A stretch of DNA of 64,000 nucleotides from JAQBQB01 sp963846925 (lineage in GTDB: Bacteria; Gemmatimonadota; Gemmatimonadetes; Gemmatimonadales; Gemmatimonadaceae), in NCBI GenBank assembly GCA_963846925.1, contig CAWJXW010000011.1, forward strand, positions 272,118-336,117, given 5' to 3'. The position numbers and the translations under genes are program-made. The notes beneath the pieces were generated by a model, which was not told the DNA's origin, ran no database searches, and saw only the letters and a list, made by a program, of their open reading frames with translations. Shown here piece by piece: positions 57,672 to 64,000 of this stretch. How positions within the stretch are numbered: the first letter of the stretch is position 1; the number at the start of each line of letters is the position of its first letter.

Positions 57672-57782
57672 TTGCGCCTTGCGCATATATTACCCGGGTG
57701 ATATTATCGTCTGGCGCAGTTGCACCTTGGGAAATCACCCCCCCAACGATCTCGCACCCCCCCCCCGGAAAGCGCTTCCGAT

Positions 57783-58352
57783 ATGGACTCGTCCGCCTCC
57801 TTCACCGTCTTCGCCGGTCACACCCAGCTCGCATCGGGTAACTGGGCGTCTGTGATCGCCGCTACGAAGCGGCATCTCGACGCCGGCGGCGATCCGGTGC
57901 TGATCTTCGACGACGATACCGGCCAGCAGATCGACGTCGATTTCAGCGGCTCGTTGGATGACGTATTGCATCGCGCCGGCGCCGATCGATCAGCCGCGAC
58001 GCCGCGCCCGGGGCGACCGAAGCTCGGCGTCGTCAGCCGAGAGGTCTCGCTCCTGCCGCGGCATTGGGAGTGGTTGCAGGAGCAGCCGAACGGCGCATCG
58101 GCGGCGCTACGCCGTCTGGTCGACGAAGCCCGCAAGCGCACACCTCGGGGACGGCAGCTCCGCGACTCGGCCTACCGTTTCATCTGGGCCGTCGCCGGCA
58201 ATTTCGAGAATGCTGAAGAGGCCATTCGCGCGCTCTACGCGCGCGAAGACGCACGGCTCGAGCGGATGATGGAAAATTGGCCGAGCGATGTGCGCGAGCA
58301 CGTGCTGCTGCTCATAGCAAGAGCGTGGCGCGAAGAGCAGCTCGCGGGGTGA
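57783..58352 (+). CDS. DUF2239-family protein
   Basis: This protein of about 189 residues starts MDSSASFTVFAGHTQLASGN. Conserved blocks are PVLIFDDDTGQQIDVDFSGS, GRPKLGVVSREVSLLPRHWE and WLQEQPNGASAALRRLVDEA, the latter two characteristic of DUF2239. The function is unknown; the sequence has a soluble, partly helical character with no membrane segment. An in-frame ATG at 57720 would start within the intergenic C-run and is rejected. The ABC exporter genes are convergent. Confidence 0.85.
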   Translation: MDSSASFTVFAGHTQLASGNWASVIAATKRHLDAGGDPVLIFDDDTGQQIDVDFSGSLDDVLHRAGADRSAATPRPGRPKLGVVSREVSLLPRHWEWLQEQPNGASAALRRLVDEARKRTPRGRQLRDSAYRFIWAVAGNFENAEEAIRALYAREDARLERMMENWPSDVREHVLLLIARAWREEQLAG

Positions 58353-58393
58353 GCTCGGCGCCCTGACGCTCACCTGACGCTTCGCAGCTCCCG

Positions 58394-59179
58394 TCAAAGA
58401 TCGCGTCGGCGATACAGGATGAACGCCGCCAACAGAAACAGCGCGACATATGCGGCGCCCGTGTACATCAGCCTCGCCGCTTCGATGGGCGGCGGACCGC
58501 CGGGGAATCTCCGCACGGCCGAGTAACTCTGCGGCTGCCATAGCGCCTTGAACACCGCCGCCGGCAAGTGGCGCGTCACCGTCGCCCAAGCCGGGCCGAT
58601 TCGCGCAATGAGCTGCCCGACAACTTGCTCCACCAGGAAGTACAGAAAGAAGACGCCGATCGCCGGTCCGGAACTCCGAATCGTGGTCGCGAGCAGGAAG
58701 GCGAGTGCGATCCATCCGAACAGTCCGATGAGCGCCCCGCCCATGAATCTCGCATCCGCGCCTCGCACGAGCGCTTCGCCGTGGCTCCCGCTCAGCGCAA
58801 TGCCGCCGCCGATGAGCAGCAACGCGGCGAAGAAGGCGATGCCGACGACGGGAAGGAGCAGAACCTTTGCGGCGAAGAACTCCTCCTTCGACAACCCGTC
58901 GATCACATTCTGGCGCGCCGTGCGCCAGGTGAACTCACTGGCGACGAGAAGGACGAGGGCCATCGAGGCGAAGAATGCCGACAGCGGGCCCGGCCCGCCG
59001 AGGATCTCGGTCCACGCGCCGGGTAGCGCGAACGGGTGGTCCGGGCGTTGCAGACCTTGGTAGTGCATTCCGCCGAAGACCAGCACGAGGAGCCCCGCGA
59101 ACCCGCCCAAAGCGACCCAGAACGCCACGCGGCGGCGCGTCTTGATGAATTCGTTCCGTGCGAGAACGAACGTTCTCAT
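58394..59179 (-). CDS. ABC-2-type exporter permease
   Basis: This 261-residue protein has six hydrophobic helices, among them VAFWVALGGFAGLLVLVFGG, FASMALVLLVASEFTWRTAR, VLLLPVVGIAFFAALLLIGG and LIGLFGWIALAFLLATTIRS. The short TARQNVIDGLSKEEFFAAK loop fits ABC-2 permeases. Its ATG overlaps the ATPase gene stop by four bases, so the two form one transporter in the inner membrane. The substrate is unknown; drugs, lipids or natural antibiotics are typical. Confidence 0.88.
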   Translation of the reverse strand: MRTFVLARNEFIKTRRRVAFWVALGGFAGLLVLVFGGMHYQGLQRPDHPFALPGAWTEILGGPGPLSAFFASMALVLLVASEFTWRTARQNVIDGLSKEEFFAAKVLLLPVVGIAFFAALLLIGGGIALSGSHGEALVRGADARFMGGALIGLFGWIALAFLLATTIRSSGPAIGVFFLYFLVEQVVGQLIARIGPAWATVTRHLPAAVFKALWQPQSYSAVRRFPGGPPPIEAARLMYTGAAYVALFLLAAFILYRRRDL

Positions 59180-60099
59180 GCGACACCTGTCCGTTCGTTC
59201 GCCGTCGCATCGCTCGTCAATCCGATGAATGCCTCTTCGAGCGAGAGTCCGCGCCGCGCGAGGTGGCTCACGTAGATCCCCTGGCCCGACAGATACCGAT
59301 TGAACGCCGCGGCATCGTCGTCCGCCAGCTGCACGACCACGGCGTCGTCGTCGATTGTGGCGCTGGTGGCGTGGGGATAGGCGAGTGAGGCCTTCCGAAG
59401 ACGTTCGTGATCGTCAGCGCGAACCTCCAGCGATGTCGCGCCGGCGAGCAAGTCGTGTACGCTCGACTGTCGCACGAGGCGGCCCTTGTTCAGGATCGCG
59501 ACGTGGGTGCAACAGCGCTCGACCTCGTGCAGCAGATGACTCGACACGAAGACGGTCTTGCCGCGCGCTCCCAGATCGACGATCAGGTCGCGAACCTCGC
59601 GGATGCCTTCGGGATCGAGACCGTTTGCTGGTTCGTCGAGGATCACGAGCTCGGGATCGCCGAGCAGCGTGGCGGCGATCGCCAAGCGTTGCTTCATGCC
59701 CAGCGAGTAACCCTGGAACTTGTGCTTGCCCCGAGCGAGAAGGCCGACGAGATCGAGGGTGCTGTCGATGCGACTCGGGTCGACGCGCTTCAGATTCGCG
59801 ACGATGCGGAGATTGTCGCGCCCAGTCAGATGCGGATAGAAGTTCGGCGTCTCGAGAGTTGCGCCGATGCGTTGGCGCGCCTGGTGAAGACCGAGTCGTC
59901 CACTGAGCCCGAGGAGCCGCACGTCTCCCCCGGTCGGCGTGATGATGCCGAGCAGCATGCCGATGGTCGTCGTCTTGCCGCTGCCGTTGGGACCGAGGAA
60001 GCCGAAGACCTGGCTTTGGTCGACGGAGAAAGAGATCGCGTCGACGGCGAGTACGTCGCCGTAGCGTTTGGCCAGAGCTGACGTCTCGATGACCGGCAT
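59176..60099 (-). CDS. ABC transporter ATP-binding protein
   Basis: This 307-residue protein has Walker A GPNGSGKT (36-43), the Q-loop region GATLETPNFYPHLTGRDNLR, the signature YSLGMKQRLAIAATLLGDPE, Walker B LVILDEPANGLDP and the switch His in FVSSHLLHEVERCC. A C-terminal extension of about 90 residues (TSLEVRADDHERLRKASLAY) is typical of ABC-2 exporters such as the BcrA type. The permease gene follows with a four-base overlap. The ATPase should energise export by that permease from the cytoplasmic face. Confidence 0.92.
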   Translation of the reverse strand: MPVIETSALAKRYGDVLAVDAISFSVDQSQVFGFLGPNGSGKTTTIGMLLGIITPTGGDVRLLGLSGRLGLHQARQRIGATLETPNFYPHLTGRDNLRIVANLKRVDPSRIDSTLDLVGLLARGKHKFQGYSLGMKQRLAIAATLLGDPELVILDEPANGLDPEGIREVRDLIVDLGARGKTVFVSSHLLHEVERCCTHVAILNKGRLVRQSSVHDLLAGATSLEVRADDHERLRKASLAYPHATSATIDDDAVVVQLADDDAAAFNRYLSGQGIYVSHLARRGLSLEEAFIGLTSDATANERTGVA

Positions 60100-60259
60100 G
60101 CGAGAACGAACGGGGGGAGGCAGGATGGGGTTTCAGGCCGGAGCCACGCCGCGCCGCTCCGCCGTACGGTTATGCCCTCGGAGGCAGCGCCGAGGCGGCG
60201 CATGAGACTCGGTCCGCGCTATGAGTAAGTTCTCGTCCGGATCGGTGGACCGAGGGACA

Positions 60260-60646
60260 TCAAGCCGCGCAGGCGGCCGGAGCCGGGCCGGCATCGACCA
60301 ATCGCTTCTCCCGCGGCTCCACCTTGAGGTTGAGCCCTTCCAAGGTCCGTGCGCCGAGGAGCACCATGTCGCCCGGCACACCGAACACGACGTCGTCAGT
60401 CGCGACCGTGCCCCCCGCGTACACGCGCGCCGAGCCGACCCATCGCTCGAGAATCGTGCCGTCGGCCTGGCGGAAGTGCCACGCCTTCAATCGCTCGATC
60501 CCGAGCGTCTCGAGAACGGGCGCCGGAACCCACGTGAGCTCCGCTCCGGTGTCGACGAGTGCGGACGGCACGATCCGGCGTTCGCCCGGTCGGGCCGGAT
60601 TCTCGATCTCGATGTCCACGCGGAACGTCCCCATGTCGTCGGACAT
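60260..60646 (-). CDS. Retropepsin-like aspartyl protease family protein, copy 1
   Basis: This protein of about 128 residues is read from MSDDMGTFRVDIEIENPARP. It has the retroviral-type active-site triad in VPSALVDTGAELTWVPAPVL, the flap-like FRQADGTILERWVGSARVYA, and the hydrophobic-hydrophobic-Gly pattern in VFGVPGDMVLLGARTLEGLN with LKVEPREKRLVDAG. A single-domain protein of this size would have to dimerise. No signal peptide is seen. The substrate is unknown. A paralogue lies at 61627. Confidence 0.8.
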   Translation of the reverse strand: MSDDMGTFRVDIEIENPARPGERRIVPSALVDTGAELTWVPAPVLETLGIERLKAWHFRQADGTILERWVGSARVYAGGTVATDDVVFGVPGDMVLLGARTLEGLNLKVEPREKRLVDAGPAPAACAA

Positions 60647-60822
60647 ATTACCTCGTCGATTCGAGCTCGGGGTCATCGAAGCGTTCCAGATGATGACAAT
60701 TTATCGCGCCAGTGGCTCCCGAGAACTTTCGCACGGGGGGCCGATTGGGTGCTCGGGATGGTAGAGAGCCGCGCTGGCCACGGTTATCGTCCGGTAGCCA
60801 TCAGCCGCGGTGAGTCCTGACC

Positions 60823-61467
60823 ATGCCTGACCACGTCGTCGATGTTTCCGTCGCGCCGGCGCTGACCGGTCGAAACCGGCTCACGGTCGCGTTTCGGCCC
60901 ATTCTCGCGATCCCGCATCTCCTGCTCGTCGGCACCCCCGCCGCGGTTGGGTTCTCGCTCGGCTGGCGCTCGTCGGGCCAGCCGAACGCCCAGTGGGGCG
61001 CGACGACTGGAGTGCTCGGCGCCGTCGCGGGCGTTTGCGCGTTCATCGCGTGGTTTGCGATTGTCTTCGCCGGAGAATATCCCGCGGGCCTTCGCAGTCT
61101 CGCGCTCTACTATCTGCGCTGGCGCGTCCGCGCCGCCGCGTATTTCGCGTTGCTCCGCGACGAATATCCGCCGTTCGGCGACGCCGAGTATCCGGCATCG
61201 CTCCAGTTCGAGGCTCCCGTCGGGGCTCGCGACCGGTTGTCGGTGGCGTTTCGAATCATCCTGCTCATACCGCAGTTCATCGCCGTGGCGCTGATCGGCG
61301 TCGCGTGGGCGATCACGACCATCGTCGCGTGGGTCATGGTCATTCTGACCGGCGACTTCCCGCCATCTCTCTACAACTTCGGCGTCGGTGCATTGCGCTG
61401 GAGCACGCGCGTGGAGGCGTACTTCCTGTTGCTGCACGACGAGTATCCGCCGTTCTCGTTGAGCTGA
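60823..61467 (+). CDS. DUF4389 membrane protein
   Basis: This 214-residue protein is built of two related halves: RLTVAFRPILAIPHLLLVGT and RLSVAFRIILLIPQFIAVAL. Each half ends in a Tyr/Phe-rich segment (RAAAYFALLRDEYPPFGDAE and RVEAYFLLLHDEYPPFSLS). About four membrane helices are expected, including GVLGAVAGVCAFIAWFAIVF and IGVAWAITTIVAWVMVILTG. The family function is unknown. The ATG at 60823 follows CGCGGTGAGTCCTGACC; the same leader precedes the deleted copy at 55698. The gene lies between two minus-strand aspartyl-protease-like genes. Confidence 0.85.
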   Translation: MPDHVVDVSVAPALTGRNRLTVAFRPILAIPHLLLVGTPAAVGFSLGWRSSGQPNAQWGATTGVLGAVAGVCAFIAWFAIVFAGEYPAGLRSLALYYLRWRVRAAAYFALLRDEYPPFGDAEYPASLQFEAPVGARDRLSVAFRIILLIPQFIAVALIGVAWAITTIVAWVMVILTGDFPPSLYNFGVGALRWSTRVEAYFLLLHDEYPPFSLS

Positions 61468-61626
61468 CGGGCGCTGAGTTCTGAGGTCTGAGTCATCCAG
61501 TCGTCAGGTTCGTTCGTTGATCTCGGTTGCTCGCGAACATCGCGGATCCGGAAGTGAGCCCGGCCCTGAGCTTGGGAAGCCGAGTCGAGACACTCGTCGC
61601 GCGCAGCCGGCCACCCCTCTCGGGGT

Positions 61627-62001
61627 CTACGCTGCGAACGCCGCCGGCACGGGACCGGCGGGTATGAGCTCTTTGCGCGCGAGGTCGACGCGGAGGTTGA
61701 GCCCTTCGAGTCCGTGCGCCCCGAGCAACACCATGTCGCCCTCTCGCGCAAACACGACGGCCGCGGCGGTCGTTCGGCCGCCGGCGTAGAGGAGCGCGAA
61801 TCCGACTTCGCGCTCGAGAATGCGCCCGTCGGCGGTCTCGAACCGATCGATGCGCATGGGCGCGACTCCGAGCTCGATCAGGACCTCGCTCGGAATCCAG
61901 TTGTATTCGCTGCCGGTGTCGACCATCACGTTGGTCAGCTCGCGCCGATGATCCGGCGTTGCGAGCGCCGACACGCCCAGCGTCGTTCGGAAGATTCCCA
62001 T
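61627..62001 (-). CDS. Retropepsin-like aspartyl protease family protein, copy 2
   Basis: This 124-residue protein is read from MGIFRTTLGVSALATPDHRR. It has the active-site VMVDTGSEYNWIPSEVLIEL, then FETADGRILEREVGFALLYA and VFAREGDMVLLGAHGLEGLN with LRVDLARKELIPAG. It aligns along its length with the protein at 60260, so the two are tandem paralogues. Upstream in-frame sequence to 62283 is Arg/Gly/Pro-rich and overlaps the neighbouring nucleotidyltransferase frame, and is rejected as coding. Confidence 0.8.
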   Translation of the reverse strand: MGIFRTTLGVSALATPDHRRELTNVMVDTGSEYNWIPSEVLIELGVAPMRIDRFETADGRILEREVGFALLYAGGRTTAAAVVFAREGDMVLLGAHGLEGLNLRVDLARKELIPAGPVPAAFAA

Positions 62002-62144
62002 TGCGTCGATCAAACGCCCCCCGGAGCGCGGAACGGCATCGGCCGATTGTGGTTCGGACCAAGTCGCCTCGGTGGCATCGTACGCTCGGCCGTCAGCTCG
62101 AGTCAACCACGCGCGCTCGGGCGCGATCGTGTTGCAGCACCGCG

Positions 62145-62593
62145 TCAACCCTTCCCTTCGAGCCCCCTGAGGTCGACCCGGTCCTTCTCGCGTCCCGTTG
62201 CGTTCTTGTTCTTCACGAGATCCGCGAGGCCGATGACTTGGACGCGGACGCCCTCGAGGTCGGCCTCCACGCGGTTTCGCCATGCGTCATCAAATGAGAG
62301 TCCGGAAACGGCTGTGAGGACGTCGATCCGGTTTGGCGGAAGCCCTAGTTGAGCGACGATGTTTGGTCGCGTCAGATCGTCCTCTCGAATGCCGAGATCG
62401 TCGAGCGGAGCGCCAAAATCCGCCAAGGCGAGCCAGATGCGGCGGGCGTTTTCCGGCGTGGCTTCGACCAGATGTCGATGTCCACCGTCGCTCGCGGATA
62501 CCCGTGCACGGCGAGGGCATGTGCGCCAACCACCAGAAACCGGGTCTTCCGCTCGACGAGAGCCGACAATAGATCGCGGTAATCCTCGTTCAT
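62145..62593 (-). CDS. Small nucleotidyltransferase-like protein, copy 2, frameshifted
   Basis: The first frame gives MNEDYRDLLSALVERKTRFL then VVGAHALAVHGYPRATVDID with IW. It then leaves the family sequence; the continuation EATPENARRIWLALADFGAP, PPNRIDVLTAVSGLSFDDAW and KNKNATGREKDRVDLRGLEG is in another frame to 62145. One base is missing just after the DIDIW codons, near 62485. The rebuilt protein has about 150 residues and resembles copy 1 at 55213. Seven bases separate it from its small partner gene. Confidence 0.8.
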
Positions 62594-62600
62594 GCGAGGT

Positions 62601-62789
62601 CTATTGGTCCGCGAGCGTCGTGAGTCTCACCGGCATCGTACGCCGCGTATAGGTGGGAACGGGCCGTTTCGTCAGCGCCCAAGCCCGCCGGCTCAACTCC
62701 GACAGCAAGACCAGACGCTCCGCGATGGTCCCGCCGACACGCCCGTCAGCCGCCGCATCGCTCGTCAGCGGAACCACGCGCCCGGTCAT
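62601..62789 (-). CDS. Small partner protein of a nucleotidyltransferase, copy 2
   Basis: The sequence MTGRVVPLTSDAAADGRVGG, TIAERLVLLSELSRRAWALT and PTYTRRTMPVRLTTLADQ matches copy 1 at 55003 along its length. A start seven codons further up, at 62810, is possible but not conserved. The protein is short and soluble, without membrane segments. No DNA-binding fold could be recognised. Confidence 0.7.
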   Translation of the reverse strand: MTGRVVPLTSDAAADGRVGGTIAERLVLLSELSRRAWALTKRPVPTYTRRTMPVRLTTLADQ

Positions 62790-62861
62790 CCGTCCGCGGT
62801 CGCCTTTCATGGGTCGAAAGTTAGGAGGCCCGAGGAGCCCGAACCACCACGTCGTCGCGGC

Positions 62862-63428
62862 TCAACTTGGCGTCTGGGCCCGCCGGCGTGCCTCGGTCCA
62901 TTGATCGCCCAGGCCGAGTGCCTTTGTCCACCTGTCGATGTACGCTTCGTCGATCGCCTTTCCGCGCAGCCGCAGCAGTGCCACGACGTCTTCGAGTTGT
63001 CTCGCCGACTCACCGAGTCGCGCCCACTCGAGCTTCGCAATGATGACGTCCTCGACCGACGCGACGAAAAGACGCGTTCCCTCTACGTTCGTGGGCTGCC
63101 GGCGTGCAAACTCCTCGATGCTGAAGGGGCGACGTTTTCGGATGATGAGGTCGACTTTCCAACCGGTACCGAGGTCGATGACGTTGAACTGCCCGGCGTC
63201 ACGGAGCGCTTGGAGCGCGGCTTCCTCGTCGACGTAATACTCCTCCGCCGGCAGGGATCTGGCGAACGTCCGCAGCCGATCGGTATCGGCCTCGATCACG
63301 AAATCGATGTCGCGCGTCGCTCGAAGGTGCCCGTGGGCCGAGCTCGCGAACGATCCAGTGAGCATGTGTGGAATGCCCGCTCGATCGAGAGCTCCGACGA
63401 TCCGGCCAAGGACGTCGCCCCCTGCCAC
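62862..63428 (-). CDS. Nucleotidyltransferase-fold protein, AbiEii-like
   Basis: This 188-residue protein with a GTG start has the signature LTGSFASSAHGHLRATRDID followed by FVIEAD, which is the GS...DID catalytic centre of minimal nucleotidyltransferases. It continues WKVDLIIRKRRPFSIEEFAR, EDVIIAKLEWARLGESARQL and EDVVALLRLRGKAIDEAYID, as in antitoxin-linked NTases and AbiEii relatives. The preceding 76-residue gene overlaps by one base. The two are distinct from the other NTase pairs in this window. A toxin-type or tRNA-modifying role is possible but not shown. Confidence 0.82.
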   Translation of the reverse strand: MAGGDVLGRIVGALDRAGIPHMLTGSFASSAHGHLRATRDIDFVIEADTDRLRTFARSLPAEEYYVDEEAALQALRDAGQFNVIDLGTGWKVDLIIRKRRPFSIEEFARRQPTNVEGTRLFVASVEDVIIAKLEWARLGESARQLEDVVALLRLRGKAIDEAYIDRWTKALGLGDQWTEARRRAQTPS

Positions 63429-63658
63429 TACAACCCCGGCGGCAGATCGTCAGGCGCAAAGGCCAGGCGCAGCAACTCGCGATCGAGGTCGGCGTCGTCC
63501 CAATCAGCGTGCTCCTCGCGCAGACGCGCCCGCGCCAACGCGCGACCCATCTGGCTCATCTCGAACGCAAGCTCGAGACGCCGTGCAACAGTCAGCCGAG
63601 CGATGACCTCCGACTGAACCGCCGCGGCCTCGGGCGTAGTATCGCTCGGCTTGATCAT
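63428..63658 (-). CDS. Small partner of the AbiEii-like nucleotidyltransferase
   Basis: This 76-residue protein begins MIKPSDTTPEAAAVQSEVIA, then LTVARRLELAFEMSQMGRAL, and REEHADWDDADLDRELLRLA with FAPDDLPPGL. The 'R..HPDW...ELRRE' style middle recurs in small proteins next to NTases. Its TAG shares one base with the next GTG. It may be the antitoxin half of the pair; this rests on context only. Confidence 0.65.
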   Translation of the reverse strand: MIKPSDTTPEAAAVQSEVIARLTVARRLELAFEMSQMGRALARARLREEHADWDDADLDRELLRLAFAPDDLPPGL

Positions 63659-63687
63659 GGTCGGGACACGGCCGCTGGGTGCATGCC

Positions 63688-63752
63688 GCGAACCTACTCG
63701 CACGCCGCCTACATTCCAATATGCCCGTCGGCCGCAACGACCCTTGTCCCTG
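63688..63752 (+). pseudogene. Duplicated 5' fragment of the SEC-C gene
   Basis: GCGAACCTACTCGCACGCCG and the following bases to CCCTTGTCCCTG match 56265-56329 with three mismatches. The fragment includes the upstream region, an ATG at 63721 and codons for MPVGRNDPCPC. The GSGKKYK part is replaced by unrelated sequence, so the zinc motif is lost. Confidence 0.75.
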
Positions 63753-63773
63753 TCGGCCGTCCGCAGGGGCGAA

Positions 63774-64000
63774 TCAGTCTCGAGTTTCGAGTCTCTCGAA
63801 ATCCGGATGCTCAAAAATCGCCCCCTGCACCCGCTTGGTGTCGCCTCCCGCCTCGCCGAACGCGTCCGAAAACGCGCCCGCGAATCGCGCAACGATGCGA
63901 TTCATCTCGACGACCCGGTGCAGCAGCTCGGCGGAGTCACGAGACTCGAAGTACCCCGTCTCGTCGCGCACGTCACATTCGAACCCGATGCGTTTGGCCG
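63774..64000 (-). CDS. 3' part of a gene continuing beyond the window
   Basis: The frame is open to the window edge and reads AKRIGFECDVRDETGYFESR, DSAELLHRVVEMNRIVARFA and GGDTKRVQGAIFEHPDFERL. An internal Met would give a 65-residue protein, but the upstream residues look equally protein-like, so it is better read as a truncated longer gene. No family is recognised. Confidence 0.5.
   Translation of the reverse strand, partial: AKRIGFECDVRDETGYFESRDSAELLHRVVEMNRIVARFAGAFSDAFGEAGGDTKRVQGAIFEHPDFERLETRD

Noticed and set aside
61627..62283. Longer 218-residue version of the second aspartyl protease
   Set aside because: The first 94 residues are Gly/Pro/Arg-rich, overlap the nucleotidyltransferase gene, and are absent from the paralogue at 60260.

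Overview
The window is about 64 kb of very GC-rich chromosomal DNA. Three gene types suggest Gemmatimonadota or a close relative: an acidobacterial-type duplicated orphan permease, two serine/threonine kinases fused to TolB-like propellers, and an M14 peptidase with a Gly/Arg-rich insert. This is an inference from gene content. No rRNA or tRNA gene was seen.

Layout. (1) 0-21 kb is mostly ordinary, intact genes: a cupin, a fibronectin/beta-helix lipoprotein, an ADOP permease, an M14 peptidase, an APC permease and two receptor-like kinases. Interleaved with them are toxin-antitoxin loci and repeats. Two convergent gene pairs are separated by paired arrays of a 17-bp repeat. A dispersed palindromic element of about 190 bp occurs five times, plus one fragment. 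(2) 15-26 kb is a Fic/toxin-antitoxin cluster: three divergent Fic-winged-helix genes, each with its own inverted repeat upstream; a MazF/PemK pair; HigBA; HicAB; two DUF2442 genes; and decaying higA copies. (3) 26-48.5 kb is a defence island. It holds a DUF2779 nuclease, a small ORF plus dGTPase, a GmrSD-like DUF262 protein, two HNH proteins, an Eco57I-like adenine methylase, an SNF2 helicase, a large DUF1998 helicase and a TrlF-type PHP/SMC-like ATPase. The methylase, SNF2 and DUF1998-helicase trio resembles class 1 DISARM, with a DruE-sized helicase in place of separate DrmA and DrmB. Nearly every gene in this island is broken by one-base indels. (4) 48.9-64 kb holds a propeller protein, three tandem long-stem elements, two Uma2 nucleases, an APH-type kinase, nucleotidyltransferase cassettes, DUF4389, SEC-C and DUF2239 proteins, an ABC exporter and two aspartyl-protease-like proteins. 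Several modules occur twice, which points to old segmental duplication followed by deletion.

The methylase-helicase genes are one minus-strand unit. MTase and SNF2 share an ATGA junction, MTase and HNH share TGATG, and the DUF1998 helicase and SNF2 genes can be read as sharing one, so translation is probably coupled. Indels also occur outside the island: the M14 peptidase carries a compensated frameshift, and APH and one nucleotidyltransferase are shifted. Sequencing or assembly error is therefore a serious alternative to real gene decay. The most unusual non-coding signals are the three tandem long-stem elements at 50.9-51.7 kb, the paired 17-bp arrays, and the dispersed palindromic element.
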